This document shows, in pieces, positions 45,293-55,247 of a DNA stretch of 64,000 nucleotides (positions are counted from its first letter, which is position 1; each line of letters opens with the position of its first letter). This stretch comes from Corynebacterium sp. CNCTC7651 (lineage in GTDB: Bacteria; Actinomycetota; Actinomycetes; Mycobacteriales; Mycobacteriaceae). Location: contig NZ_CP071246.1 of assembly GCF_021496665.1 (NCBI RefSeq), forward strand, positions 2,046,001 to 2,110,000, read 5' to 3'. The notes beneath the pieces are model-generated. The model was not told the DNA's origin. It worked only from the letters and a program-made list of their open reading frames with translations, and did not search any database. Both the position numbers and the translations under genes were made by a program.

Positions 45293-47065
45293 CTAGCCGC
45301 ACTTCACAATCGGCTGCGGGTTGTACACCGTGGTCTGGGTCTCGCGGGAGAGTTCGTTGCCGGCAAGGTCGTAGATAATCCGGGTGTCCGAGGTAGTAAA
45401 TCCCGGCGTGCCGGAGGACGGGATGCAGGAATCATCCGTCACCGTCTGTTCCTTCGGCTCGGTCGGGGACCAGCGGCCGCCGTTGACGGATTCCACGCTG
45501 ACGGTCTTCACACCCATCAGGCTCACGGTGACCTGCCCGCCGCCGACTGAGGTGGTGATTTTCACCGGGTAGGCGGAATCGTTGCGGAACTGCAGGTCAA
45601 TCGCGCCCTCGAACACGGTGGCCTCGCGGCCGGCCGGGTAGCGGGAGATGTAGTAGGAGTGCGGGGTGTGGGCAACATCCGTCATGCCCGCGAAGTACGC
45701 CGCGTTGTACAAGGTGGTGGCGAACTGGGAGATGCCGCCGCCCACGGCCTTGTCCGCGCGGCCGTTGAGGATGATGCCGGATTCCACGTACCCCTGCGCG
45801 GTGCCGCGCGGGCCAGTGTAGCCGTTGAGAGAGAACGTCTCGCCCGGGTTCACCACCGCGCCGTTGACGGTGCGGGCCACAACCGCAATGTTCTCGCCGG
45901 AGGCTGCGGAGTAGCCGCCGGTGGTGAAGGAGCCGACAACCTGGTCGAAGGTGGCGTTCTGGGCTTCCTCGGTGGTGAAGTCCGCCGGCACCTCCTCATA
46001 CACCGCGTCCCACTCGCGCGGGGCGGTGCCTAGCACGCGGTCGTCGAAGCCCTCGAAGGTGGCATCCCAGTTGATCTCGTACCCGTCCACGGAGGGCTGC
46101 ACCCCGCCGCCGCTGAGCACGCGCGCGTTACGACGCTCCGTTTCCGTATCCGCAAGCTGCTCCCCCAGAATTGCCTGGGCGGCCTCGCGGTTGATTTCCG
46201 GGGTGAGCTTGCCGTCCCGGACGGGGAACTGAATCACCTCACCAAGACGTTCCTGCGGCACGGAGGCGGCGACGGCGCCAGCCGGCTCGGCGCCCTCGGC
46301 ACCGGCAGCGCCCTCACCGGCAGCGCCCTCAGCACCTTCGGCACCCTCGGTGCGGTGGTAGCTGCCGCGCAGAATCAACGGCCCATTCAGCGCCGCACGC
46401 ACGGGGCCTTCCTGGGCGACTTTAAGAGCGGCGTCGTCAATAGCCGGGTCCAGCACCGTCGGCTCCACCGTCACCCCATTGGGGTTCAGCCAGCCGTGGG
46501 TGACGCGGTCTCGCAGCAGCGCTTGGTCCACTTCCTGGCCGGGCTCGGGAGCTTTGATGGTGGCCTTGCCGCCGTCGATAGTAATGGCCCCGTCCTTGGG
46601 CTCCTGGGCGAGGTTGCGGCGGACGCGGTCCAGCGCGGGGTCCAACCGTGCGTCGTCGATAGCGGGGACCGCATCCACCTCGTGGGTGCGGAAGAAGCCG
46701 GCGATGCGGGTGAAGGGGTTCAGGGACTCCTCCCCCGCCGCGTCCACGGTGGCCTGCCAATCGATGCCAAGACCTGCCTTGGCGGGCACGATCTTCGCGC
46801 GCTTGCCGCCGGCCTTCACCTCGACGGGCTTGTCCTCCACCCCACCCAGCTCGCGCTGGAGGGTCTCGCGCGCCTCGTCCGGCGCCATGCCGCCGATGGC
46901 CACGCCGCCGACAGTGGTGCCGCGGGGCACGGTGCCGCGGTTCATTGCCACGTCAGCCACGTACAGGGCGATAAGCACCGCAAACAGCCCCAGCACCACG
47001 CCGAGCGCGATCCTGCCGCCGCGGCCGTTGCTGGAGCGTTGGGAACTCGCCTTTACCGTACTCAC
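45293..47065 (-). CDS. VanW family protein with PG-binding-4 domains
   Basis: A 590-aa envelope protein. One N-terminal membrane anchor (residues about 17-40, IALGVVLGLFAVLIALYVADV) is followed by a YoaR-like region with two PG_binding_4-type repeats (about 55-175 and 215-345). The VanW domain (about 370-510) carries FTTGGYSAASGENIAVVARTVNGAVVNPGETFSLN and GGGISQFATTLYNAAYFAGM. A Glu/Gly/Ala low-complexity stretch at about 238-260 (EGAEGAEGAAGEGAAGAEGAE) comes from short repeats. The family is tied to peptidoglycan, but its reaction is unproven. Confidence 0.87.
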   Translation of the reverse strand: MSTVKASSQRSSNGRGGRIALGVVLGLFAVLIALYVADVAMNRGTVPRGTTVGGVAIGGMAPDEARETLQRELGGVEDKPVEVKAGGKRAKIVPAKAGLGIDWQATVDAAGEESLNPFTRIAGFFRTHEVDAVPAIDDARLDPALDRVRRNLAQEPKDGAITIDGGKATIKAPEPGQEVDQALLRDRVTHGWLNPNGVTVEPTVLDPAIDDAALKVAQEGPVRAALNGPLILRGSYHRTEGAEGAEGAAGEGAAGAEGAEPAGAVAASVPQERLGEVIQFPVRDGKLTPEINREAAQAILGEQLADTETERRNARVLSGGGVQPSVDGYEINWDATFEGFDDRVLGTAPREWDAVYEEVPADFTTEEAQNATFDQVVGSFTTGGYSAASGENIAVVARTVNGAVVNPGETFSLNGYTGPRGTAQGYVESGIILNGRADKAVGGGISQFATTLYNAAYFAGMTDVAHTPHSYYISRYPAGREATVFEGAIDLQFRNDSAYPVKITTSVGGGQVTVSLMGVKTVSVESVNGGRWSPTEPKEQTVTDDSCIPSSGTPGFTTSDTRIIYDLAGNELSRETQTTVYNPQPIVKCG

Positions 47066-47113
47066 CCGCTCTACGCTAGCGCATCCATCAACGCGGATTC
47101 CACAGCCCGATGG

Positions 47114-48298
47114 CTACAGCCCGACGCTGATGAGCTGGCGCTGCACGCGCACCGCGGCCTCGTCGATCCGCTCCATTGGGATCTCGCCAGCCTCCACCGC
47201 CGCCACCACCACGTCAATGATGTGCGGCAGGTCCGCGCCGGAGGACCACAGCGCCTGGTCCGCCCCTGCGCCGATCGCCCGCTTCACCGCCTCCGGTGTC
47301 GGCGCGTAATCCAGAATGCCTCGCATGCCGGAGAGGTCATCGGTAACCACGGGGCCGTCGTACGGCACGCCGCCCGGGTAGTCGCCCTCGCGCAGGATGC
47401 GGTACGCCTCCGGGTTCAGCGAGCTCGGGATACCTACGCCGAAGTCCGCCGGGTTCCACCCCGCGGGCACGAGGCCGGGGACGATCATATGGCCCATCAT
47501 CACGCTGGCCTGCGGGAAGCGGGACAACAGCGGGCCGTAGGGCAGCATGTCCACCGCTCGCAGCTCCTCAATCGGCGGCGTCACCGCCAACGTGTGGTGC
47601 GTGTCGCCCGACGCACGCCCGTGGCCGGGGAAATGCTTGAACGTGGGCGTCACACCCGCATCCACCAGGCCCTGCGAGAACAGCCCCGCCACCCGCGCGA
47701 CTTCGTGCGGGTCCGACCCCAGCGCCCGGTCCCCCACAATCTCCAACCCAACCAGGTCCAGATCCAGCAGCGGCGCATAATCCACGTTCATGCCGTGCGC
47801 ACGCAGCGAAACCCCGATGTCGTACCCCGTGCCCTGAATCACCTCGTCCGGCGTGCCGGCAAGCACGCGCGGCGGCATGAACTCCCCCAGCACGTGCGTG
47901 TGGCGCTGCACGCGCCCGCCCTCAAAATCAATGGCCACGGTAAACGGGTGGCCGTAACCGCCGTACTCCGCCCGCAGCGCGTTGAGATCCCGCCCCGGCT
48001 CATGCAGCAGCGCCGGATCCGCCCAGCTGGGCACAATCAGCCCACCCGCGCCCTGATCCAGCGCCGCCCGCGCCTGGTCATAGTTACTCACCCCGACAAC
48101 CATCAGGCTGGCCACCTTCGCACGCAGGTCCTGCGGCACGCGCGCTACCGCGGGGTCCACGGGAGCCGGCGGCGGAGACGAGGCTTGTTCCACCACAGGT
48201 TCCGGCGTGGGCACAGGGGCTTCCTGCTTTGCGACGCACGAAGTTAACGTCGCCAAGCACAAAGCCCCAGCGAGCAAACCGCGCGCGAAACGTGCCAC
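47114..48298 (-). CDS. nagZ: Beta-N-acetylhexosaminidase NagZ-like lipoprotein (GH3)
   Basis: A 394-aa glycoside hydrolase family 3 enzyme that removes terminal N-acetylglucosamine from muropeptides. The signal peptide ends in lipobox LTSC (about residues 17-20), so it is a lipoprotein on the outer face of the membrane. Motifs: DFEGGRVQRH, KHFPGHGRASGDTHH (catalytic His on the loop) and VVTDDLSGM (nucleophile Asp). The GTG at 48298 after AGGAGG-CTCG is the start; a longer frame to 48352 would spoil the signal peptide. Confidence 0.9.
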   Translation of the reverse strand: MARFARGLLAGALCLATLTSCVAKQEAPVPTPEPVVEQASSPPPAPVDPAVARVPQDLRAKVASLMVVGVSNYDQARAALDQGAGGLIVPSWADPALLHEPGRDLNALRAEYGGYGHPFTVAIDFEGGRVQRHTHVLGEFMPPRVLAGTPDEVIQGTGYDIGVSLRAHGMNVDYAPLLDLDLVGLEIVGDRALGSDPHEVARVAGLFSQGLVDAGVTPTFKHFPGHGRASGDTHHTLAVTPPIEELRAVDMLPYGPLLSRFPQASVMMGHMIVPGLVPAGWNPADFGVGIPSSLNPEAYRILREGDYPGGVPYDGPVVTDDLSGMRGILDYAPTPEAVKRAIGAGADQALWSSGADLPHIIDVVVAAVEAGEIPMERIDEAAVRVQRQLISVGL

Positions 48299-48385
48299 CG
48301 AGCCTCCTGCCTCCTTTGAGTTTTGGGGCGAAACGCCATCCACTGTACGCATGGGATTCTGCGGCGCGCTGGTAGGGTTCTTGCC

Positions 48386-48601
48386 ATGTCACACCGCGTT
48401 GAGGTCCCCGTCGCGGCGCCGGCTGCGGGCGGGCGCGCGCTGAGCTCTGTGCTGGCCAGCGTGGTCATGGGCGTTGTGCTGGGCATTGTGGGTGTGCTGG
48501 GAATCGCGGCGTTTTCAGGGCAGACCACCGTGCCCACCGGCGGCGCGGTGCCGGCGGATCAGGCCGTGCTTGGCGGGCCGGAGTACGGCTCGCGGCAGTA
48601 G
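48386..48601 (+). CDS. DUF2613 small membrane protein
   Basis: A 71-aa protein with one membrane segment (LSSVLASVVMGVVLGIVGVLGIAAF) and a short polar tail. DUF2613 proteins occur next to AftD in mycobacteria and corynebacteria, as here. TAGGGT about 9 bp before the ATG suggests a leaderless message. Function unknown; linkage suggests a role with AftD, which starts 9 bp after its stop. Confidence 0.8.
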   Translation: MSHRVEVPVAAPAAGGRALSSVLASVVMGVVLGIVGVLGIAAFSGQTTVPTGGAVPADQAVLGGPEYGSRQ

Positions 48602-51426
48602 GCGAGGCCGTGGGGGCGCGGCGGTTGCACAGCCGGGTGCAAGGCCGGTTTCGGGCTGGCGGCGCGGCGGGTTTGTCGCACGTGGTGGGCTGGCTGTGTA
48701 TTGCGCTGCTCATGTTTCTGCAGCCGCCGGGGCGCGTGGCGGCCGACACCAAGTTTGACCTGACGGCCGATCCGGTTGGGTTCCTTCGCCGCGCGCTGCA
48801 TGCCTGGACGGATGAGTTCCCGCTGGGCCAGATGCAGAACCAGGCCTACGGCTACTTCTTTCCGCAGGGCGCGTGGTTCGCGCTGCTGGATGTGCTGGGT
48901 GTACCGGATTGGGTGGCGCAGCGGCTCTGGTGGACGCTGCTGGCGGGGCTGGCGTACTCGGGGACGCTGGCGCTGGCCCGGCGCATTGGCGTGCCGGGGG
49001 TGGTTGGCCCGGTGCTGGCTGCGGGGTTGTACGCGTTCTCGCCGCGAGTGTTAACCACACTCACGGCCATTTCCTCCGAAGCGTGGCCAGTTGCGCTGGT
49101 GCCGTGGACGCTTGTTCCGCTTGTGGGTAAACGCCCCAACGTCGCGGCGGCGATCGTGCCCGTGGCGCTGATGGGCGGCGTGAACGCCGCCGCCACTATC
49201 GCGGCGTGCGTGCCGGCGGGGCTGTACCTCCTGTGGCGCAGGGAGGTTCGCCGTGCGGCTGTATTCACTGCTGGGGCGGCGGCCGTGTCGGCGTGGTGGA
49301 TCGGGCCGCTGTTGGTGCTGGGACGCTACTCGCCTCCGTTCACCGAGTTCATCGAATCCGCCGGCGTGACCACCGCCTGGCTCAACCCCGTTGAAATCCT
49401 CCGCGGCACTACCAGCTGGTCCCCGTTCGTGGACGCGGAGCGCGTCGCGGGGTTCCTGCTGGTCGCGGAGCCGACGTTTGTGCTGGCCACCTGCGCCGTC
49501 GCCGCGCTGGGCCTCGCAGGACTTGCGCGCGGGGACATGCCGCAGCGCCGCGCGTTCGTGCTCATGCTCTGCGCCGGCTTCGCGCTGATGGCCAGCGCGG
49601 CGCTGGTGCCCTCGCTTTACGATGGCCCCCTCGCCCCCTTCCGCAACCTCCACAAATTCGATCCGCTGGTGCACCTTCCGCTGTGCCTGGGGGCCGGGTG
49701 GTTGGTGGCGGCGTGGGCCACCCGGCACCGCGTAGACTTCCGGCCCTCGCCGCAGGTGGTCGGCGCTGTGCTGGTGGCGACGATCGCGATCGCGCCTGCG
49801 TGGTCGCTGCGCCTCCTCCCGGAAGGCACGTGGGAGGAGGTCTCGCCCGATTGGGTCGCCGCCGGCGAGTGGCTGAACGAGCACGCAGCGGGTACTCGCA
49901 CACTGGTCGCCCCAGCGGCGTCGTTCGCCCGCCAGGAGTGGGGTTGGACGCGGGACGAACCCATCCAAGCGCTTGCCGATGTCCCCTTCGCCGTCCGCGA
50001 CGCCATCCCCCTAGTGGACCCGGAAGCTATCCGCGGGTTGGACGGGCAAGTGGCCGAGTGGCCGCCCTGGATGCAGAGGCGCTGCGGTCCATCGGCGTGG
50101 GCGCGGTGGTCGTGCGTCGCGATCTCGACGAGGCCGGCGTGGGCCGCGTGATAGAGCCCCTCGCCGGCACCGACGGCTCCAACGACACCGCGGACTCGCT
50201 GGGCGAACCCGCAGCGGAGTTCGGCGACCTCTCCATCTACTTGTTGGAGCCGGACCGCGGGATGATGGTCACGGCAGACACTCCACTTTCCGTCGACGGC
50301 GGCGGCGAGGTCCTCCCGCTGCTGTGGCGCGAGCTGGGCTATTTCCCCGCGCAGCTCGTGGGCGACGGTGGCGGCGACGGCGCCGCCGCAGGCATCAGCC
50401 CCGGCGAAGCCGCTTCACTTATCACCGACACGCCCGCGCTCGCCGCCCGCAACTACGGCACGCTGGGTGGCCAATCCGCCCACCTGACCAGCTTCGATGA
50501 GGACGCAACGGTGGCGAATAGGTTGAAAGATTATCCGTCGATAGGCACGCGCTCCTTTGTAGCCATGGATGGTGAGGCGCGTGCTACCGGAGCCAGCCAA
50601 GTCGCTGACCAGCGCGTTCGACGGCTTGGAGGACACAGCGTGGTGGCCGGCTCCGGGGGATCGGGCGGCGTGGGTGTTCGTCGATACGCAGGCCGAGCGC
50701 ATGACCATCACCGCGACGGACACCACGCGGGTCGAGCTTTCGGACGGCTCCGTGAGCCGCACCGTCACCCTCGTCGGCGGCGAGCCGCGCACCGTGCCCG
50801 CCGCGCCGTGGATCCGGCTGACGGAGCCCGTGGGCCTCGCGGAGATCGACGCCGGCACTTCCCGCATCGTCGAAGTTCCAGGCACCGGCGACGCGTACTT
50901 CTTCCAGCGCCGCTTCCCCGCAACCGACGTGCTGCAACGCCGTTTCACCACCGCTGTCGACGCCAAGTGGCAGCTCTCCGCGCCCGCGCGCATCAACGGC
51001 ACGGAAGTCCACGGCATTGTCCACCTCCCCGCCGGCACCCACGAGCTGGTTACCGACGCCGAGACGATCCTGCTGACGCAGGCGCTGGATCTGCCCAGCT
51101 GGGAGCCGTTTTCTGGGGAGGTCGTGGCGTCCGACCGCGCGCGCCTCGTGCTCACCACACGCGCGTTCAACGACGGTCTCCGCGCCAGCATCGGCGGCAC
51201 TCCGCTGGAGCCATTGCGTATCGACGCCTCCTCCCAAGCCTTCATCATTCCCCCCGGCGCGACCGGCTCGTTTGCGATGTGGAACGCCGGCGACACGGCG
51301 TATCGCGCCTCGCTATTCTTCGGCGGTGCGTTTTCGCTGGTGGTGCTGGCCGGGTGTCTCTGGGTGCCGTGGCGCCGCTTCGAGCCGTTTGGCGACGAAT
51401 CGGGGCCCTGGCCATTGGCTGCCGCC

Positions 51427-51480
51427 CCGCCGGTGCTGGCCGCCCCGCCGGTGCTGGCCGCCCCGCCAGTGCTGGCCGCC
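51427..51480 (+). repeat. Three 18-bp repeats in aftD
   Basis: GCCCCGCCGGTGCTGGCC occurs three times in a row with one mismatch, coding for APPVLA repeats just before a membrane helix. Confidence 0.8.
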
Positions 51481-51844
51481 TTTGCCGCAGCTCCGCTTGT
51501 CGGCGCCGCCGCTGTTGTGGTCGCTTGGGCAATCCAGCGGTTCACCCTGATCAGGGCATCTTGGCTGGCCGGCGGCGCGATGGCGGCTGCGGGGTTGTGG
51601 CTGGCCCGCGCGCCCTGGCCCGCCACGAACTACGCCGGCGACACCTGGTTGCTCGCCTTCGCCGGCTGCCTCGCGGTGGCGGCCCTCGCTTGGCCATACC
51701 CGCCCGGCCCTGACCAACCCGGCCGCCCCGCCCAACCCGACCGCCCTGCCCGGGGAAGCCAGCCCCAAGAGCCCGACCGCCCCGCCTGGGTGGAAGCCAG
51801 CCCCACGAGCCCGACCGCCCCGCCCGGCCCTGATAAACCCATCA

Positions 51845-51927
51845 CCCCGGAACGATATGACGAACTCGTTCCGGGGGCACCGCAAAACCCCAGGTCGCAA
51901 AACGAGATGACAAACTCGTTCCGGCGG
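51845..51927. repeat. Bipartite two-hairpin element, copy 1
   Basis: Hairpin A: CCCCGGAACGA (51845-51855) pairs perfectly with TCGTTCCGGGG (51866-51876). A spacer holds CCCCAGGTCGC (51888-51898). Hairpin B: AACGAG/CTCGTT at 51901-51920. Copy 2 at 58341-58426 has the same parts at the same distances (31 and 19 nt between landmark ATGA and CCCC positions). It falls in the 3' end of the aftD frame. Confidence 0.85.
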
Positions 51928-52051
51928 GGTGGCCAGGCGTTGTGCGCTATTACGGGAGGTTCGCCCCGAGACCCGCCAAATGGCGACCACCCCGCCACTG
52001 CGCCACCCCACCCCGCCACCGCGCCACCCCGCAATCCCGCCGTCGGGTGAG

Positions 52052-53188
52052 CTACCTGGCGTGGCGACCGTGGCGACCGTGGCGGCCGCGCTGCAACCGC
52101 CGCAAGAAGCGGGCGCCGGGCAACTCCACCAATTCATAGGACACATACGCCACCGCCACGCTCACCACCACGGTAAACAGCCACACCGGCACGAAGTGCC
52201 CGCTAAACAACGGCACCCCCAGCACCGGGAACGCGAAGTACAGCACCGCCACGTGCCACAAGAAGATGGAGTAGGACCAGCGGCCCAGCGCCCGCATTGG
52301 CGCTGAAGCCAGTGGGGCTTGCAAGACAGGGGTTCGCGGTGAGATCAGCGGGGCCAGAGTGCTTTGCGGGGCAGCCATACCCCCAAGCTCACCACCCCCA
52401 AACCGCGGCGCTAGCGCGTACGGCGCCACGAAACAAGCCGCGAACACCGTCCCCAAAATCACGCGGGCGTTGAATTCGGCGGGGGTCGGATGCGTCAGCC
52501 CCGGCGGGCCAATCACGCCGGCGAACCAAGCCACCCCCAACCCGAGCAGGGGAAAGGGCCAGCGGGGTGGGGAAAAGTGAACGTCGTAACGCTCAAGCTC
52601 CGCGAGCACCAGACCGACCGCGAACCACGGCGCGTAGGACGGGGGCCAAATTTGGAGGTTGGGGGTGGTGATGGGGTCGATGAGCCACGGCCAGAGCAGG
52701 CCGAGCGGAACCGCGAGGAGCAACGTAAGCCAGCGGCCGCGCGCACCGAGCCGCAGATACAGGGGCAGGACCAGGTAAAACGCGACTTCGACGCAGAGTG
52801 ACCAGAGTTGGGTGAGGCCGTCGATGAGCGCGTCCGGCACGTAAATCTGTACCAGCAGCAGGTTCGCCAGCGCCTGCCCGCGCGTCACCGTGGTCAGCGG
52901 CGGCAGCACCGCAAGCACCGTGGCCACGCACACTAGGTACGCCGGGGCGAGCCTTGCTAATCGACGCTCGTAGTACCCCTCCCGCAGCCCACCCCGCGCG
53001 AGGAGGAACGCCGAGAGCGCGAAGAAGACGGCGACGAAGTAGTCGAACCGCTCCAGCAGCGGCGACTTCGTACCGGTTTGGAACGCAACGTGCGTGGTCA
53101 GGATGCCGAGGGCCGCGACCGCGCGCAGACCCTCCAGCTCAGGCAGTACGTTATGGTTTCCGATGTGGCCATTGTAGGGAACGCGCAT
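52052..53188 (-). CDS. tmaT: Membrane acyltransferase 3 family protein, TmaT-like
   Basis: A 378-aa protein with about ten membrane helices of the acyltransferase 3 family (OafA/YrhL). Motifs: LPELEGLRAVAALGILTTHVAF with the catalytic-type His, RRLARLAPAYLV, and SYSIFLWHVAVLYF near the C-terminus. In C. glutamicum TmaT acetylates trehalose monomycolate before MmpL export and sits in the same neighbourhood as aftD, pckG and cmpL1, so the name is a good inference. The tail GRHGRHGRHAR comes from short repeats. The ATG at 53188 overlaps the divergent ATG at 53187 (CATG). Confidence 0.75.
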   Translation of the reverse strand: MRVPYNGHIGNHNVLPELEGLRAVAALGILTTHVAFQTGTKSPLLERFDYFVAVFFALSAFLLARGGLREGYYERRLARLAPAYLVCVATVLAVLPPLTTVTRGQALANLLLVQIYVPDALIDGLTQLWSLCVEVAFYLVLPLYLRLGARGRWLTLLLAVPLGLLWPWLIDPITTPNLQIWPPSYAPWFAVGLVLAELERYDVHFSPPRWPFPLLGLGVAWFAGVIGPPGLTHPTPAEFNARVILGTVFAACFVAPYALAPRFGGGELGGMAAPQSTLAPLISPRTPVLQAPLASAPMRALGRWSYSIFLWHVAVLYFAFPVLGVPLFSGHFVPVWLFTVVVSVAVAYVSYELVELPGARFLRRLQRGRHGRHGRHAR

Positions 53189-54857
53189 GCGTGATCACGG
53201 GCGGGCCGCGTGGTGGCTGCGCGCGTACGCCGCCATGCTCGTTGTCGCGGTGACCTGGCCGTTCTTGATGCCGGTGGGGGTTGTGGGTGCTGGCGGCCCT
53301 GGGGATTACGGTGATGGCGGCGCTGGCGCTAGCGTGCCGGCGTTCGCGCTGCGGGACATGATGGTGTTCGACCAGATGACCCTCACGCGGGCATCGCTGG
53401 GGTTCGGCGACCTCCCCGCGCGCAACGTGCCGCAGGACTCGCTGCTGGGCATTCTGCCCTGGCCGATGCTGGCCGTGCGCGTGATCATGGTGGTGTCCGC
53501 GGCGGCTGCCGCTTGGGCCGGGTGGTGGCTGGGGCGTTCCACGTTCGGCCGTGCCGCTGCGATGACCGTGGCGGTGTGGAACCCCTTCGTGGTGGAGCGG
53601 CTGCTGCAGGGCCAATGGTCCCTGGCCGCGGCGGCATGGTTGTTGCCTGCTGTGGCATTGTGCTGGTCGGGTGGCGGCGGCGCGGCAATCAACACCGCGC
53701 GGCCGGGCAACACCGCGCGGCCGGGCAACACCGCGCGGCCGGGCAACCCAGTCCGGCCCGCCAACACCGCCCGGCCGGGCGGCATCGTGGCGCAGTGGCT
53801 GGCCTCCCTCACCCCCACCGGCGCAATCGCGGCGGCGCTGTTCTCCCGCGGGCGACTTGGCCTGCTGACCAGCGCACTCACATGCGCGCCATGGGTCGTG
53901 GCGGGCGTGCTCGCGGCCAGCGGCACCAGCGCCGCCACCAGCGCCGCGACCGGCGCCTCCGGAACCTCCACGGCAGCCGGTGCCGCCGCGTTCGCCCCGC
54001 GCGCGGAGACCGGCGTGGGCACCCTCGGCGCGCTGATGGGCCTGGGTGGCATCTGGAACTCCCACGCAGTCCCGCCGTCCCGCGCTGCCGGCTTCGCCGT
54101 GTTCGGCATCGCGCTCTTCCTGGTCCTGGCACTCGCGTGGCGCGAGGTAACCCGGCGCTGGCTGGCCCTCGCCGCGCTGGGATACGGGGTCGCGCTCGCG
54201 TCGTGGGCTGGGTGGCTTGAAGTGATCGTCGTCAATGTGCCCGGCGGCGGCCTGCTTCGCGACGCCCAAAAGTGGCTCATCCTCGCCATCCCCGCATTCG
54301 TCGCCGCGGCGGGTGCGCTCCGACCGCGCCTCGCCCCCGTGGCCCTCGCCCTCGCGTTACTGCAGGTCCCGGACGCGCCGCTGGCGATCGCGCAGCTCGC
54401 GCCAACACGCATCGAGGTCCCCACCGTGGCGCACGCGGGCCGCGATGTCCTCTTCGTCGACCGCCCCACGCTGGTCACCCTCGGCACCGGGGCCGTCGCC
54501 GTCGACCCCGCACCGAAGGCAATGAACGTGGTGGAGTCCGGGGCTTTGCGTGTCGACGCTCACTTGACCGACCCTCCCTCCCAACGCTGGTCGCACGCCC
54601 ACGCGGCGCTGCAGAAGGCGGGTGGCGCGGCGGCCGGTTCCCACATGCCGGAAGAAACCGCCGCCGAGCTGCGGGACTTAGGCATCGGCCTGGTGGTGTT
54701 CCCAGACGGGCAGGTGGCGGAGACCGGCGCGCCTGCGCGCGGCTGGCCACCAGTAGGCGTGGCTCTGTTTGCGCTTTGGTGCGCCGTGCCGCTGCTGGCG
54801 CTGCTACCGGGCGCTCCCCGCCCTTCCCGACGACCACGCCGGATGTCCTTGAACTAG
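53187..54857 (+). CDS. Large polytopic membrane protein of the envelope cluster
   Basis: A 556-aa protein with about ten hydrophobic segments and a C-terminal soluble part of about 130 residues. It resembles corynebacterial GT-C-like membrane proteins found beside aftD, but no sugar-transfer motif is certain. Five NTARPG-like hexapeptides (about residues 169-198) come from 18-bp DNA repeats at 53691-53780, and a Ser/Thr/Ala-rich loop lies at about 246-275. LLRDAQKWLILAIPAFVAAAG is the best conserved-looking stretch. It starts at ATG 53187, whose codon overlaps the divergent tmaT start. Confidence 0.65.
   Translation: MRDHGRAAWWLRAYAAMLVVAVTWPFLMPVGVVGAGGPGDYGDGGAGASVPAFALRDMMVFDQMTLTRASLGFGDLPARNVPQDSLLGILPWPMLAVRVIMVVSAAAAAWAGWWLGRSTFGRAAAMTVAVWNPFVVERLLQGQWSLAAAAWLLPAVALCWSGGGGAAINTARPGNTARPGNTARPGNPVRPANTARPGGIVAQWLASLTPTGAIAAALFSRGRLGLLTSALTCAPWVVAGVLAASGTSAATSAATGASGTSTAAGAAAFAPRAETGVGTLGALMGLGGIWNSHAVPPSRAAGFAVFGIALFLVLALAWREVTRRWLALAALGYGVALASWAGWLEVIVVNVPGGGLLRDAQKWLILAIPAFVAAAGALRPRLAPVALALALLQVPDAPLAIAQLAPTRIEVPTVAHAGRDVLFVDRPTLVTLGTGAVAVDPAPKAMNVVESGALRVDAHLTDPPSQRWSHAHAALQKAGGAAAGSHMPEETAAELRDLGIGLVVFPDGQVAETGAPARGWPPVGVALFALWCAVPLLALLPGAPRPSRRPRRMSLN
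53691..53780 (+). repeat. Five 18-bp tandem repeats
   Basis: Units at 53691, 53709, 53727, 53745 and 53763; the first three are identical (AACACCGCGCGGCCGGGC) and the last differs by one base. They code for NTARPG in a loop of the membrane protein. Confidence 0.9.
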
Positions 54858-55091
54858 GTCTGAACTAGGCCATGAATCCGTATGTGTTGTAGATCACATT
54901 CAGTAAATTTCCTCGTTCTAAACGCCCCTGAACTGCACATTCGCCAATATTAGTTGGCTTTAACCCACCAATGGCGCACGCCAATAGTGGCGCCTCTTGC
55001 ATGATTAACGCCACATGCCTAAAGTGAACGCCAGATGAACAAAAGGTTACGCAATCAAGCGGAACCGCAAAGAGAGAAAGGAGGCCATCCG
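54858..55091. other. AT-richer leader region with inverted repeats
   Basis: About 230 bp before two small genes. GCCAA-TATTAG-TTGGC is a perfect inverted repeat near 54942-54957. GCCAATAGTGGC and two AACGCCA(C/G)ATG copies follow within 100 bp. Base composition is much lower in GC than around it. It probably holds promoters and regulator sites; I cannot name the regulator. Confidence 0.4.
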
Positions 55092-55196
55092 ATGACAGAC
55101 CCACTAGCGGCAGTGATCGCCACGCAGCGCGGGACACAGACTCAGCGCTGGCAGGCCTTCACTTTCACGGCCGGCGAACTTGCGCCGAGCCTCTAA
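55092..55196 (+). CDS. 34-aa small protein with perfect ribosome binding site
   Basis: MTDPLAAVIATQRG...ELAPSL, 34 residues. AAAGGAGG lies 7 bp before the ATG, one of the best sites in the window, which argues for real translation. No known domain. It precedes another small gene by 51 bp and may be a leader peptide or a small protein in its own right. Confidence 0.5.
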   Translation: MTDPLAAVIATQRGTQTQRWQAFTFTAGELAPSL

Positions 55197-55247
55197 CACC
55201 TTGAAATACGCAAAACACAACAACTCTCATTGAAAGGACGCACAACA

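Larger units (their letters stand above)
48610..52050 (+). pseudogene. aftD: Arabinofuranosyltransferase AftD, two single-base frameshifts
   Basis: AftD is a large GT-C membrane enzyme that adds alpha-1,3-arabinofuranose branches to arabinogalactan and lipoarabinomannan. The N-terminal 480 residues from GTG at 48610 (DUF3367 type, about 11 membrane helices, loop DEFPLGQMQNQAYGYFFPQG) are intact. The frame breaks at about 50058-50060, where GTGG seems to lack one G. It continues in another frame (ALDAEALRSIGVGAVVVRRDLDE) and returns to the first at about 50571 through an extra G (restoring VRRVLPEPAKSLTSAFDG). The C-terminus has a carbohydrate-binding-like region, three APPVLA repeats and final membrane helices. 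Compensating +1/-1 changes may be real or sequencing errors. Confidence 0.8.
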
